Position numbers and translations under genes: made by a program. Positions 35,742-44,552 of a stretch of DNA of 64,000 nucleotides are shown here, one piece after another (position 1 is the first letter of the stretch; every line of letters begins with the position of its first letter). The notes beneath the pieces were generated by a model. The model did not search any database. It was not told the DNA's origin and worked only from the letters and a program-made list of their open reading frames with translations. Origin of the DNA: Agrobacterium tumefaciens. Its GTDB lineage: Bacteria; Pseudomonadota; Alphaproteobacteria; Rhizobiales; Rhizobiaceae. The stretch is taken from NCBI RefSeq assembly GCF_005221385.1, contig NZ_CP039904.1:310001-374000 (forward strand), in the 5' to 3' direction.

Positions 35742-36740
35742 TCATCTGCATCCCTGGGCCGCCCCCGAACCAGCCAGGCATGCTGGCGAGGGAATGGACA
35801 CCTGCGGAACCTGCGATGGCTGCTCGCCGCTCCTTGCCGTTCCGCTCACAGCGCGCTGGCCCATTGCTGCTGGTCGTGCAGGTTGAACGGGCGCGCCAGC
35901 CGATGCGGGTGACGGAATACTGACAGCAGCAACGGGCGGCAGCGGCTGTGGTTCCGGCTGCACCGGCGGTGCAACGGCAGCCGTGCGGCGAACGGGCCGG
36001 GGCGGCACGCTGGCCGTCACCTCGCCGCCGGGCCGCATCGGCACATCATCCGTTTTCATGGGATAGACCGGATGGCCCGGCCGTCCGAGATTTTTATCCA
36101 CCGCCTGCGGCGTGCCGTAAGGGTTCCAGCTTGGCGAGGCGTAGGTGCCGGTGATCGTGTAATTATACATGACCGCCAGCAGTCGCTCGACGCTTGCGCC
36201 CGACTGACAAAGGCGCAGACGCACCTTGATGCGGCCGAGATTGCGGAAATCCTGCCGCATGCTTTCCGGCGAGCGTATATCCTGCCAGCCATAAAGGCAG
36301 GTATCTTCACCACGGCCGCTGCCGGCGGCATAGGAAAACGCGCCATAACCATTCTGCAGGTAATTTGCCGACATGGCGATGTTTTGACCCGGAAACTCGG
36401 AACGGATTTCCCGCGCGACGGAGGCCGCCCGGAAACCGCTGAAACCTAGAGCGTCGCGATCGGTATCGCCGGCCTGCTGCGGGCCGAAAAACTCCGCCTT
36501 GATGTAGTTCTGCCCGGGCGTGGCAGCCTCCGAGCGCAATATGATCTGCTGCGTCACGGCGTCGGAATAGGTGCGATTGACCACAGTGACGATTTCGGGA
36601 CCACCGGGCGGCGGGAAAACCAGCGCCTCGGAAGCAGACAACATCTGGGGACCCCCGAACGACCGAACGCCCGCGGGAGTATTGCAGCCCGACAGGGCCG
36701 CAATGGAGAACAGCAATGAAGTATAGGCAGAAAATTTCAC
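35742..36740 (-). CDS. celG: Cellulose biosynthesis lipoprotein BcsN (CelG)
   Basis: The 332-residue protein starts at a GTG (36740) with AAAGGGG upstream and has a lipoprotein signal peptide with lipobox LSGC (Cys near residue 18). The body (to about 240) is the BcsN domain found only in alphaproteobacterial cellulose operons. The C-terminal third is rich in Pro/Val/Ala and low in complexity. It is the first gene of the operon running into celA. CelG is reported to restrain cellulose production in Agrobacterium. Membrane anchoring is inferred from the lipobox. Confidence 0.88.
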   Translation of the reverse strand: MKFSAYTSLLFSIAALSGCNTPAGVRSFGGPQMLSASEALVFPPPGGPEIVTVVNRTYSDAVTQQIILRSEAATPGQNYIKAEFFGPQQAGDTDRDALGFSGFRAASVAREIRSEFPGQNIAMSANYLQNGYGAFSYAAGSGRGEDTCLYGWQDIRSPESMRQDFRNLGRIKVRLRLCQSGASVERLLAVMYNYTITGTYASPSWNPYGTPQAVDKNLGRPGHPVYPMKTDDVPMRPGGEVTASVPPRPVRRTAAVAPPVQPEPQPLPPVAAVSIPSPASAGAPVQPARPAAMGQRAVSGTARSGEQPSQVPQVSIPSPACLAGSGAAQGCR

Positions 36741-37078
36741 TGCCCTACGCCCCTTTATTTCCCCAACGCCGCCCAGGTTAAAAGGAGACCGAATCACTAA
36801 TGACCAGACCATTGCTACGAAATACGTGAGGACTACGAATAAGCAATCTCTAATTTTCGTTGTAATTTCTAATACTTTATGCGCAGACGAATCACCAATG
36901 CCACTCCATGCTAGCCATGGAAGAAGGTGGAACCAATCGCGCGGCCGGGGGTTGGCTTCCTGTCGGGCCGTTAATTTTGCGGTTGCAGCGCAATATGTCC
37001 CATGGTCTACTTGCCTCCAGAATGACGTATTCTTATTGGTCCGCTTTTTATTCAACTGTAAAAACAGAAAGTTGACGT
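36741..37078. other. Divergent promoter region between celG and the AGE-family gene
   Basis: The 338 bp are more AT-rich than the flanking genes and contain no credible coding frame. They must hold the promoters of the cellulose operon and of the isomerase gene, but I cannot assign -35/-10 elements with confidence. Confidence 0.5.
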
Positions 37079-38263
37079 ATGACAGTGCAATTTCCGAGTG
37101 CCGCTCAGGCGCTTGCCGAAGAAATCGGGACATTACGGAAATGGCTGGATGAGGATGCACTGCCCCTGTGGTGGGAGGCGGGTTCGGCCCGCCCCGACGG
37201 CGGCTTTTACGAACGTCTCGGCCAGGATGCCAAGCCGGTTTTTTCCGATGACCGCCGTGCCCGGGTTCAGCCGCGTCAGGCCTATTGTTTCGCCGCCGCC
37301 GGCCAGCACGGCTGGCAGGGGCCATGGAAAGACGCGCTCCTGCATGGCCTCGGCTGGTTCGAAAAAGTCTATCGTCTCGACAACGGTCTTTACGGCAACC
37401 TCGCCGACCAGACCGGCAGACTGATCGATCCGTCCTTCGATCTCTACAATCAGGCCTTTGCGCTTTTCGCCGCCGCCCAGACCGCCGCAAGCCTTCCCGA
37501 ACGCAAGGACGAGATGCGCGGCCGGGCGCTGGATATTCTTGCCATCCTCAAGCGCGACTACAAACATCCCGTCGCCGGTTTCGAGGAAGAAAACCCGCCG
37601 CGCACGCCGCTCTGTTCCAATCCGCATATGCATTTGTTCGAGGCGATGCTGGCCTGGGAGGTGCAGGATCCGGATGGTCCGTGGACGGCTTTGGCTGACG
37701 AGATCGCCGATCTGGCGCTGACCCGCTTCATCGATGGCGGCAATGGCGGCTTGCGCGAATTTTTCGAGCATGACTGGACGCCGCATAAGAGCGACAAGGG
37801 CCGGATCATGGAGCCGGGCCACCAGTTCGAATGGGCATGGCTTCTGGTGCGCTGGGGCAGCCTGCGCCGGAATGGCGAGGCGATCGACAAGGCAAAACGG
37901 CTGTTTGCGATCGGCGAAGAGCATGGCATCTGCCCGCGCCGCAAGGTGGCGGTGATGAGCCTCTACGACGATTTTTCGGTGCATGACGGGTTGGCGCGGC
38001 TGTGGCCGCAGACGGAATGGCTGAAAGCGGCGGTGCGCCTTGCCAGCGTCACCTCCGGCGAGGAACGGCAGCGTTACCTTGCCTCCGGCGTGCGGGCCAT
38101 CGGCGCGCTGCAGCCATTCCTTGACACGCCGGTGAAGGGTCTCTGGTTCGACAAATGGCCGGCCGACAGGCCGATGCTCGACGAGCCGGCACCAGCCAGT
38201 ACCTTTTATCACATCGTCTGCGCCATCTATGAGGCTGAGGCCGTGCTGGCGGTCAGCGGATAA
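37079..38263 (+). CDS. AGE-family sugar isomerase/epimerase (mannose isomerase-like)
   Basis: The 394-residue (alpha/alpha)6-barrel protein belongs to the N-acylglucosamine 2-epimerase/mannose isomerase family. It has RVQPRQAYCFAAAG near residue 62, NPHMHLFEAMLAWE with the active-site histidine near 180, and a later EPGHQFEWAWLL histidine motif. Members interconvert glucose, fructose and mannose or their derivatives. It converges on a cluster with a GH26 mannanase-like enzyme and a GT2 synthase, which makes a link to mannose-containing polymer supply attractive but unproven. No N-terminal signal, so cytoplasmic. Confidence 0.85.
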   Translation: MTVQFPSAAQALAEEIGTLRKWLDEDALPLWWEAGSARPDGGFYERLGQDAKPVFSDDRRARVQPRQAYCFAAAGQHGWQGPWKDALLHGLGWFEKVYRLDNGLYGNLADQTGRLIDPSFDLYNQAFALFAAAQTAASLPERKDEMRGRALDILAILKRDYKHPVAGFEEENPPRTPLCSNPHMHLFEAMLAWEVQDPDGPWTALADEIADLALTRFIDGGNGGLREFFEHDWTPHKSDKGRIMEPGHQFEWAWLLVRWGSLRRNGEAIDKAKRLFAIGEEHGICPRRKVAVMSLYDDFSVHDGLARLWPQTEWLKAAVRLASVTSGEERQRYLASGVRAIGALQPFLDTPVKGLWFDKWPADRPMLDEPAPASTFYHIVCAIYEAEAVLAVSG

Positions 38264-38276
38264 TGTCCGGGCGGGC

Positions 38277-38306
38277 GAGCGGGCCGGGCGTCCGCTCGGC
38301 CCGCTC
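38277..38306. terminator. Convergent hairpin
   Basis: A 10-bp stem GAGCGGGCCG / CGGCCCGCTC with a 10-base loop lies in the 52-bp gap between the isomerase stop (38263) and the GH26 gene stop (38316). It probably terminates both convergent transcripts. Confidence 0.6.
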
Positions 38307-38315
38307 CGGCCTCAA

Positions 38316-39278
38316 TCAAGCCTTGGCCGGACGCACCACGCGCCAGTCGGGCTTGCCGAGATTGTGCGGCCAGGGGTGCACATCCTTGTCGTTGAAATAG
38401 ACGACCTCTTCCAGCTTCGGAAAATCCGCCTGTTTCAGCGTCACGTCGTTCATCCAGGGACGGACATAGGAATCGCCGCCTTCATAACCAAGTTCGGCGA
38501 CCCAGACCGGCCGGTTGAAGGTTTCAACAAGTCCGTATCCCTTGCGCAGCAGATCGGAGAAGGTCTTCGGTCCGCCATATTCGATCTTGTCGTAATCTTC
38601 GAGGCCGAAGACCGAAAGGCCGACAAGATCGGCGTAGTTATCGCCGGGATAATAAGCCCGAAGGCCATCAAGCCCCTTGGGCGACCACATCACCTTGACG
38701 CCGGGAACCGCCCTGCGGGTCATGTCCACCATGCGTTTATAGGCCGTGATATAGTCCCGCGGGTTCCAGCCGGACCACGAGAAGCGGCCGGACGTGTCTT
38801 CCATTTCCTGTCCCCAGCGCAGGATCAGCGGGCTTTTCATCGCCGACATGCGTGCGGCTATCGCCTGCATGTTCTTGTCGTAGTCGCCTCCCAGCACCTT
38901 GCGGCGCAATTCATCGGAGGTGAGCCGCCAGTTGACGTCCCATGACCAGGGTTCGACGGTGATCAGCACATTGCGCTTGCGCTCCAGGGCATAGGCGTCC
39001 GCGAGCGCGAGACTGTCGAGATCCACGTCTTCCCAGGGCAGGAACAGATGTTCCGTCGCCACCCCGGCCTGTCCGGTGAAATCACCGTGCGGATCGTAAG
39101 CGCCGAAACGGATACCATCCGCATGCAATGTCGGACGTTTGTCGGCAAGCGTTTTCATGCCCGTGGCGCCCATGGGTGCAACACCCTGCGCATCCAGTTT
39201 GAACATGGGGTACATGCTGGCTGAAAAAGCCACGGCAGCCCCGCTTGCGAAGAGAAGTTTTCTTCTTGTTATCTGCAT
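38316..39278 (-). CDS. Secreted GH26-like glycoside hydrolase (beta-mannanase fold)
   Basis: The 320-residue protein has a twin-arginine-like leader (TRRKLLFASGAAVAF). The TIM-barrel catalytic signatures resemble GH26: acid/base Glu in LRWGQEMEDTSGRFSWSGWN (near residue 155) and a nucleophile Glu in VWVAELGYEGG. The SWSGWNPRDYITAYKRM run is the typical continuation. It lies at the 3' end of a polysaccharide operon with a DUF995 protein and a processive GT2. It probably trims or edits the polymer in the periplasm, as CelC does for cellulose; that is inference. Confidence 0.82.
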   Translation of the reverse strand: MQITRRKLLFASGAAVAFSASMYPMFKLDAQGVAPMGATGMKTLADKRPTLHADGIRFGAYDPHGDFTGQAGVATEHLFLPWEDVDLDSLALADAYALERKRNVLITVEPWSWDVNWRLTSDELRRKVLGGDYDKNMQAIAARMSAMKSPLILRWGQEMEDTSGRFSWSGWNPRDYITAYKRMVDMTRRAVPGVKVMWSPKGLDGLRAYYPGDNYADLVGLSVFGLEDYDKIEYGGPKTFSDLLRKGYGLVETFNRPVWVAELGYEGGDSYVRPWMNDVTLKQADFPKLEEVVYFNDKDVHPWPHNLGKPDWRVVRPAKA

Positions 39279-39291
39279 GACACTTTCCTCC

Positions 39292-39795
39292 CTACCGCGT
39301 CGCCGTCATCGCCTTGCCATAGGCGGCGATCTGCGGGGTGACGTCGTCCTTGCGGACAAGTTTCAGGAATTCATCGCCGGGCCTTGGCGGGTTGTGCCGG
39401 AACACATACCACTGGCCGCCCTGCTTGCGCTGGTAGAGCACCTTGCCGATGCGGCCATGGTCGAAGCAGGTATCAGCCTTGCCGCTTCCATTATCGGCTT
39501 TCCAGGTGGCGCGCATGCACAGCGTGCCGTTGGCATCGACGGTCCAGATACCCTCACCGACGGATTTTTTGCCTTTTTCTTCCGTCAGGGCGATGAATTT
39601 GCGGCCATCGGCAATGAAGCGTCCGCCGCCCGTATCCCATTTCCAGGTCTTGTCGAAGTACATTTCCACGACTTCGCTGGTTCTGAGCGGTTTCGGCGTC
39701 TTCGTGCCGCCTGCGGCGTGGACGGCACTGGGCGCGATCACCGCAAGGCAGAGTACGAAAGCGGAGAATCCGCAGTTGCTTATTGTTGTTCTCAT
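39292..39795 (-). CDS. DUF995-family secreted protein
   Basis: The 167-residue protein has a signal peptide (about 1-26, ending VHAA). The DUF995 domain follows, rich in Trp and Gly (MYFDKTWKWDTGGGRFIADG, GIWTVDANGTLCMRATW) with two conserved Cys. AGGAGG stands correctly before the ATG at 39795; a GTG immediately upstream is less likely. It is encoded 13 bp upstream of the GH26 gene and just downstream of the GT2. The function of the domain is unknown, but it recurs near alphaproteobacterial polysaccharide genes. Confidence 0.82.
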   Translation of the reverse strand: MRTTISNCGFSAFVLCLAVIAPSAVHAAGGTKTPKPLRTSEVVEMYFDKTWKWDTGGGRFIADGRKFIALTEEKGKKSVGEGIWTVDANGTLCMRATWKADNGSGKADTCFDHGRIGKVLYQRKQGGQWYVFRHNPPRPGDEFLKLVRKDDVTPQIAAYGKAMTATR

Positions 39796-39810
39796 CACAG
39801 CCTCCTCCTT

Positions 39811-41742
39811 CTATTGTCCGACCCTATTGTCGGCCAGCATGATTTCTCCGGTTGCCACTGTCGGCGACGGTGCGACGGCCGGTTCCGCCTGCATTTCCCG
39901 ATAACCGGGCAAGCCCGGCAGGGTGATGCGCAGCTTCACGCGCACCGATCTCGCACCCTCCACACCCGCACCGGCAACCGTAAAGCGCGTTTCGGTGAAG
40001 GTGACGTAGGGCTGCCCGTGCGACAGGGCTTCGAGGCCGCCAATCGCATGGGAACTCAGTTCCGCAGCGCTGCCGGCAACGAGCAACAGTGAACAGGCGG
40101 CAGCGGTCGCGCCGCCGCGCATGGCCGGCAATCGCGGCAGGCCGTTTTCCATCGCGTGGCGAATGAGCAGAAACACGGAAAGTCCCGCATAGATCGCCAC
40201 ATTGATCGCCCCGAAAATGAAGAAGCCTTCCGCTCCGCTATCGCGTGGCGCCAGCACCATGGCGAGAAGGCTCGCCGCCGCCAGCACCATGTAGGGCAAG
40301 ATCACCCGCAGCGGCAGCGGCGGTTTGGCCTGCGTGCCTTTCGGTGTAATGCGGAAATCGACGAAATCACCACGGATCGTGTCGCGTATCGCCGCCAGAA
40401 CGCCCATCAGCGACCAGGGCCAGCGCAGGAACAGGAACACCATGCCTTCCCAGCTGAAAAGCTTCGCATCATGCGGGCGGAAAGCGCCTGTTGCCCGCCA
40501 GAAGAAGGCAAACACGATCATGATCAGCGAAATGGGCAGGAAATGCGCCAGGAACGCCGGATAGGACGCGTTGACCAGCACATGCCCCCGCATCAGGGCG
40601 ACAGCGGGAAGCACGAACATCAGTGCCATGAAGCCGGAAAACAGCGGATACCAGAGCTGCGAAAACAGGAACTGGAACTTCAGCCGCAAAGGCAGCTTCG
40701 GCACATAATGCCGTGAATATTGCAGCAGGATGGTCATCAGGCTGCGCGACCACTGGAATTCCTGCACGATGAGATCGGCAAAGGTCGCCGGCCCGTCGCC
40801 ATGGGCGATGGCGTTGACGGCATGAACGCCGCGCCAGCCACCGGCATTCATCAAAAGCGTGGTGGAATGATCCTCGGCAAGCTCGGGTCCGAGACCGCCT
40901 ACCTCACGCAGCGCCTTGGTGCGCACGGCATAATGCGAGCCGATGCAGAGCGGCGCCCAGCTATTGTTGTAACCGAGCTGCAGCGCGCCGTGCAGGCTTG
41001 CCTCCGCATAAAGCCTGCCACGCGCGGCCCAGCTTTCTTCGGCATTGGCATCACAGATGCTCGGGGCGGAGACATATCCAACCGACGGATCGGCAAAGGG
41101 ACGAATGATCTCGCTCAGATAATCCGCTTCCGGCACGTGATCAGCGTCGAATTGAGCGACGAAATCATAACGGTCATAACCGTAGTGATCGTAGAAATAG
41201 GCGAGATTGCCTTCCTTGCAGCGGGTGCGGCGCGGCCATGTCTTGCGGTGATAATCAGCGACACCCTTTCGTGTCGAGACGAAAACGCCATGCGCACCAC
41301 ACCAGGCCAGCGTCTGCGCGTCAGGATCTTCATCCGCGAGCCAGACGTCAAATTCCAGGCCCTTCTGTTCCAGCATGGCCAGTAGCGTCTTGCGCACCAC
41401 GGCGAAAGGCTCCGATGGGGCCTTGGTGACGACCATCGCCACCCGGCCCCTGGGCAAAGGGGAGCGCCGGTCGACGACCCTGGCGTTCAAAAAAATGAAG
41501 ATGAAATAGGACGGCAGCAGCGTGATCCACGCCAGCGTCAGCGTAACGACGGTATAATAGGGCCAGTCTATCACCCGGTCACGGTCGAGCCACCACACCC
41601 AGAAATAGGCAAGCGTCACCAGCCAGCCACCAATGCCCAGACGATAGGCCATGCGGTTCCAGCCGGTGAAGACCGGGAGCATCCGCAATGCGCCTGCGGC
41701 GGTACGTGCCGGTTGAACAGAAGGGGTGGAGCGCACCGTCAT
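39811..41742 (-). CDS. Processive GT2 glycosyltransferase (polysaccharide synthase)
   Basis: The 643-residue membrane glycosyltransferase has two N-terminal helices (about 35-80). A cytoplasmic GT2 domain follows, with VWLADEDPD, the DxD in FDADHVPEAD, the catalytic base region ELAEDHSTTLL and QEFQWSRS in place of the usual QxxRW. Several further helices follow, and then a short C-terminal extracytoplasmic region. It is clearly a relative of cellulose and mannan synthases but lacks a PilZ domain. The start overlaps the galE stop (ATGA). Glucomannan or another beta-mannan-like product is suggested by the adjacent GH26 gene. Confidence 0.87.
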   Translation of the reverse strand: MTVRSTPSVQPARTAAGALRMLPVFTGWNRMAYRLGIGGWLVTLAYFWVWWLDRDRVIDWPYYTVVTLTLAWITLLPSYFIFIFLNARVVDRRSPLPRGRVAMVVTKAPSEPFAVVRKTLLAMLEQKGLEFDVWLADEDPDAQTLAWCGAHGVFVSTRKGVADYHRKTWPRRTRCKEGNLAYFYDHYGYDRYDFVAQFDADHVPEADYLSEIIRPFADPSVGYVSAPSICDANAEESWAARGRLYAEASLHGALQLGYNNSWAPLCIGSHYAVRTKALREVGGLGPELAEDHSTTLLMNAGGWRGVHAVNAIAHGDGPATFADLIVQEFQWSRSLMTILLQYSRHYVPKLPLRLKFQFLFSQLWYPLFSGFMALMFVLPAVALMRGHVLVNASYPAFLAHFLPISLIMIVFAFFWRATGAFRPHDAKLFSWEGMVFLFLRWPWSLMGVLAAIRDTIRGDFVDFRITPKGTQAKPPLPLRVILPYMVLAAASLLAMVLAPRDSGAEGFFIFGAINVAIYAGLSVFLLIRHAMENGLPRLPAMRGGATAAACSLLLVAGSAAELSSHAIGGLEALSHGQPYVTFTETRFTVAGAGVEGARSVRVKLRITLPGLPGYREMQAEPAVAPSPTVATGEIMLADNRVGQ

Positions 41743-42722
41743 GACCGCACCTCCAGTCCGAAACCGGGACCGGCCGTGCGAATGATCGTATCGATATCGG
41801 AGTGTTTTGGCGCAAAGCCGAGCGTCTGCCTCGCCCTTTCAATATCAGCGAACAGTGCCGGCGGATCGCCTTCGCGCCTTTCGCCGAAATGCACCGGCAC
41901 TTCCTGCCCCGTGACGCGGTGGATCGCCTGGATGATATCGCCAACCGAGGTGCCGTGACCGGAACCGAGATTGACGCGCAGCGTCTCACCGCCATCGGCC
42001 AGATAATTGACGGCGGCTACATGGGCATCGGCGAGATCGCTGACATGAATGTAGTCGCGAATGCAGGTGCCGTCCGTCGTATCGTAATCAGCACCGAAGA
42101 CATCGAGCTGCGGCAACCGCGCCGCAGCCGCCATCAGCGCCCTGGGGATGAGGTGGGTTTCCGGCTCGTGGCGTTCGCAAAGCTCGCCATCCGGGTCGGC
42201 ACCGGCCGCGTTGAAATACCGCAGCGCCACGAAACGCAGGCCATAGGCCGCGGCGTAATCATCAAGCGCCATTTCGAAAATCAGCTTGGTGCGCCCATAG
42301 GGATTGACCGGCATCTGCGCGGTTTCCTCTCGGATCGGCAATTGCGGCGGTACGCCATAGGTGGCGCAGCTGGAGGAAAACACCAGCCCGCCAATATTCT
42401 GATCTAGACAGGCATCCAGCAGCGAAAGGCTGCCGCCGACATTGTTACGGTAATATTTGCGCGGATCTTCGACGGATTCGCCGACATAGGCATTGGCGGC
42501 ACAATGGATGACGAATTCCGGTGAGAATTCCTTGAGCGTGGCCTTCAGCAGGCCACGATCAAGAATGTCGCCCTCGATGAAGGGCCCCCAGCGAACCGCG
42601 TCCGCATGGCCGGTCGAGAGATTGTCGTATGCGATGGGCTTGAAGCCGGATTTTGCCAGCGCCTTGCAGATGTGGCTGCCTATAAATCCGGCCCCGCCCG
42701 TGACGAGGATTGCGCGGGCCAT
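41739..42722 (-). CDS. galE: UDP-glucose 4-epimerase
   Basis: The 327-residue extended SDR has the NAD motif VTGGAGFIGSHICKALAKSG at its N-terminus. The catalytic Ser/Tyr/Lys are in SSSCATYG and the YGRTK motif (NPYGRTKLIFE). GalE signatures are ALRYFNAAGADPDGE and DYDTTDGTCIRDYIHVSDLA. It interconverts UDP-glucose and UDP-galactose. The start is the ATG at 42722 (MARAILVTGG), directly after the decarboxylase-like gene, with only a base between. It supplies nucleotide sugar to the same operon. Confidence 0.93.
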   Translation of the reverse strand: MARAILVTGGAGFIGSHICKALAKSGFKPIAYDNLSTGHADAVRWGPFIEGDILDRGLLKATLKEFSPEFVIHCAANAYVGESVEDPRKYYRNNVGGSLSLLDACLDQNIGGLVFSSSCATYGVPPQLPIREETAQMPVNPYGRTKLIFEMALDDYAAAYGLRFVALRYFNAAGADPDGELCERHEPETHLIPRALMAAAARLPQLDVFGADYDTTDGTCIRDYIHVSDLADAHVAAVNYLADGGETLRVNLGSGHGTSVGDIIQAIHRVTGQEVPVHFGERREGDPPALFADIERARQTLGFAPKHSDIDTIIRTAGPGFGLEVRS

Positions 42723-42723
42723 C

Positions 42724-43746
42724 TCATACGGCCTCCGCCACTTTCCTGCCGGACAGCAACGCATCGAAATAGACGATGGTTTTTTCCAGTCCGATTTCGA
42801 GCGGAACACGCGGTTGCCATCTCAGTTGCTCGTTGGCCCGCGAAATATCCGGGCGGCGCTGCTGCGGATCGTCGATCGCCGCCGGCAGATGCACGATGCG
42901 CGAGCGGGAACCCGTCATCCGAATGACGATATCGGCCAGCTGCCGCACCGGAATTTCGCTCGGATTGCCGAGATTGATCGGTCCCGTGCAATCCTTCGGC
43001 TTGGCCGAAAAACGCAGGAAACCATCGATCAGGTCATCGACATAGCAGAAGGAGCGCGTCTGGCTGCCATCGCCATAAATGGTGATGTCGGTTCCCTTCA
43101 GCGCCTGGACGATGAAATTGGAAACCACGCGTCCATCATCGGGTCGCATGCGCGGCCCATAGGTGTTGAAGATTCGCCCCACCTTGATATCGACGCCATA
43201 AAAGCGGTGATAATCGAAAAACAGCGTTTCGGCGCTTCTTTTTCCCTCATCGTAACAAGCTCGCGGCCCGATTGTATTTACATTGCCAAAATAGCTCTCA
43301 GGCTGCGGATTGACGTGCGGATCGCCATAGACTTCCGACGTCGAGGACTGCACTACGGTTGCACCGCATCGGCGCGCGACCTCCAGCACATTGACGGCGC
43401 CAAGCACATTGGTGAGCAAAGTGCCGACGGGATCGCGCTGGTAATCCGGCGGCGAGGCCGGCGAAGCGAAGTTGAAGATCAGCGAGACGTCGATGTCATA
43501 GGGTTTGCGCACGTCGTGCTCGACCAGCAAGAACCGCTTATTGTCCCGTAAATGCTCCACATTCGCCGTCCGTCCGGTCGAGAGATCGTCGAGACAGACC
43601 ACTTCGTGGCCGCAGGCCAGCAGACGTTCGCAAAGATGGGAACCAAGGAAACCAGCGCCGCCATTGACGAGAACGCGCTGGCCAGGACGCCATTCCGAGT
43701 AGATTGTGACGCCATTATCATGCTCGTTGGGAACGAAATTACGCAT
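42724..43746 (-). CDS. UDP-glucuronate decarboxylase-like NAD-dependent epimerase
   Basis: The 340-residue extended SDR has NGGAGFLGSHLCERLLACG for NAD binding, SSTSEVYGDP, and the YDEGKRSAETLFFDYHR motif characteristic of UDP-glucuronic acid decarboxylases that make UDP-xylose. GRIFNTYGPRM and DGSQTRSFCYVDDL follow. I chose the ATG at 43746 for the GGAGGAG seven bases upstream. It is the first gene of the operon to GH26, with a 396-bp leader region upstream. A xylose-containing or modified polymer is therefore possible. Substrate assignment is by motif similarity. Confidence 0.85.
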   Translation of the reverse strand: MRNFVPNEHDNGVTIYSEWRPGQRVLVNGGAGFLGSHLCERLLACGHEVVCLDDLSTGRTANVEHLRDNKRFLLVEHDVRKPYDIDVSLIFNFASPASPPDYQRDPVGTLLTNVLGAVNVLEVARRCGATVVQSSTSEVYGDPHVNPQPESYFGNVNTIGPRACYDEGKRSAETLFFDYHRFYGVDIKVGRIFNTYGPRMRPDDGRVVSNFIVQALKGTDITIYGDGSQTRSFCYVDDLIDGFLRFSAKPKDCTGPINLGNPSEIPVRQLADIVIRMTGSRSRIVHLPAAIDDPQQRRPDISRANEQLRWQPRVPLEIGLEKTIVYFDALLSGRKVAEAV

Positions 43747-44142
43747 TACACACTCCTCCCCATGAGGAATCAGCCCGGCTGATTCACCTTGAACTGGATC
43801 AAACTCCCGATTGTGCGGTATCTTGAATATCATCCTCCGGTTTTTATTTCTTCTGGAGGTTTTAATATTTCGATTCGATAGTTTTCAACTTTTATGATAG
43901 GCGCGGCGAAAAACAGGTCAACTTCATTTTATCGAAATATTACAATTGATTACCCTGAATTACTAAAAATAGCCCTCGATTTAATACTTTTTAACTACGC
44001 CTCCATTATGCCTTTCTTATTGAGCATTAGCGCAAGCTTCGCTCAACCAGTCGGGACTATCCTGGTTTTGTAAGGCTCGGTCCACCGGGACAAAACCGCC
44101 CGGCAAGATGCGACAGACAGTCGATTTCAGGGGACATACACG
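43747..44142. promoter_or_regulatory. Divergent regulatory region of the GT2 operon
   Basis: The 396 AT-rich bp separate the nucleotide-sugar gene from a small secreted-protein gene. They contain a perfect inverted pair AATATTTCGAT (43864-43874) and ATCGAAATATT (43931-43941), 56 bp apart, which may be operators that loop. No coding frame is credible. Promoter elements for both directions must lie here. Confidence 0.5.
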
Positions 44143-44493
44143 ATGAATGAAATGCCTTATTCCAAGAGTGGCAAAGCAGCCAGACGCAATCATTTTGCGC
44201 TCGTTGCCGCAGCCCTTGCAGCACTCACTTTCGCGACGGCCTCATGCGCCGTGGTCGAAGACGCTGCTTTCATCAAGACCGCATCCGCGGATGCGACGAC
44301 AATGAAGACGCGGGTTGCTCCAACCAAGGCCTCCTACGGCTACGACAAGACAGGCAATGCAGCTGTGACGCTTGTTGCCGACGCGTCGTCCGAGACACCT
44401 TCGATATCGCGACATTCCTATTCCGGTTCTTCTCCCTATATTTGCTCGCCGAGCGGATTTGGCCAGAAGTCCCGCTGCTTCCTGAGACCATAA
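44143..44493 (+). CDS. Small secreted protein of unknown function
   Basis: A 116-residue protein with a signal-like hydrophobic segment at residues 18-35 (FALVAAALAALTFATASC; the Cys could serve as a lipobox residue). The tail is Ser/Thr-rich and ends SPYICSPSGFGQKSRCFLRP, with two cysteines likely to form a disulfide. AGGGGACA precedes the start. It is divergent from the polysaccharide operon and convergent with a LuxR-type regulator gene. I do not recognise a named family. Confidence 0.65.
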   Translation: MNEMPYSKSGKAARRNHFALVAAALAALTFATASCAVVEDAAFIKTASADATTMKTRVAPTKASYGYDKTGNAAVTLVADASSETPSISRHSYSGSSPYICSPSGFGQKSRCFLRP

Positions 44494-44501
44494 GTCTCAG
44501 G
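44481..44501. terminator. Weak hairpin at the end of the small secreted gene
   Basis: Stem CCTGAGAC / GTCTCAGG with loop CATAA; the loop contains the stop codon of the preceding gene. There is no T tract, so it is a weak or Rho-assisted end at best. It precedes the convergent LuxR-type gene (stop at 44553). Confidence 0.35.
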
Positions 44502-44552
44502 CAGTAACATCGGCGGAAACTGGCGCCCGGGCGGCCTCGGCCTGCCTGACCC

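Noticed and set aside
35948..37490. Extension of the celG frame upstream to 37490
   Set aside because: The lipoprotein signal peptide begins at the GTG at 36740. The extension is antisense to the AGE-family gene and the promoter region.
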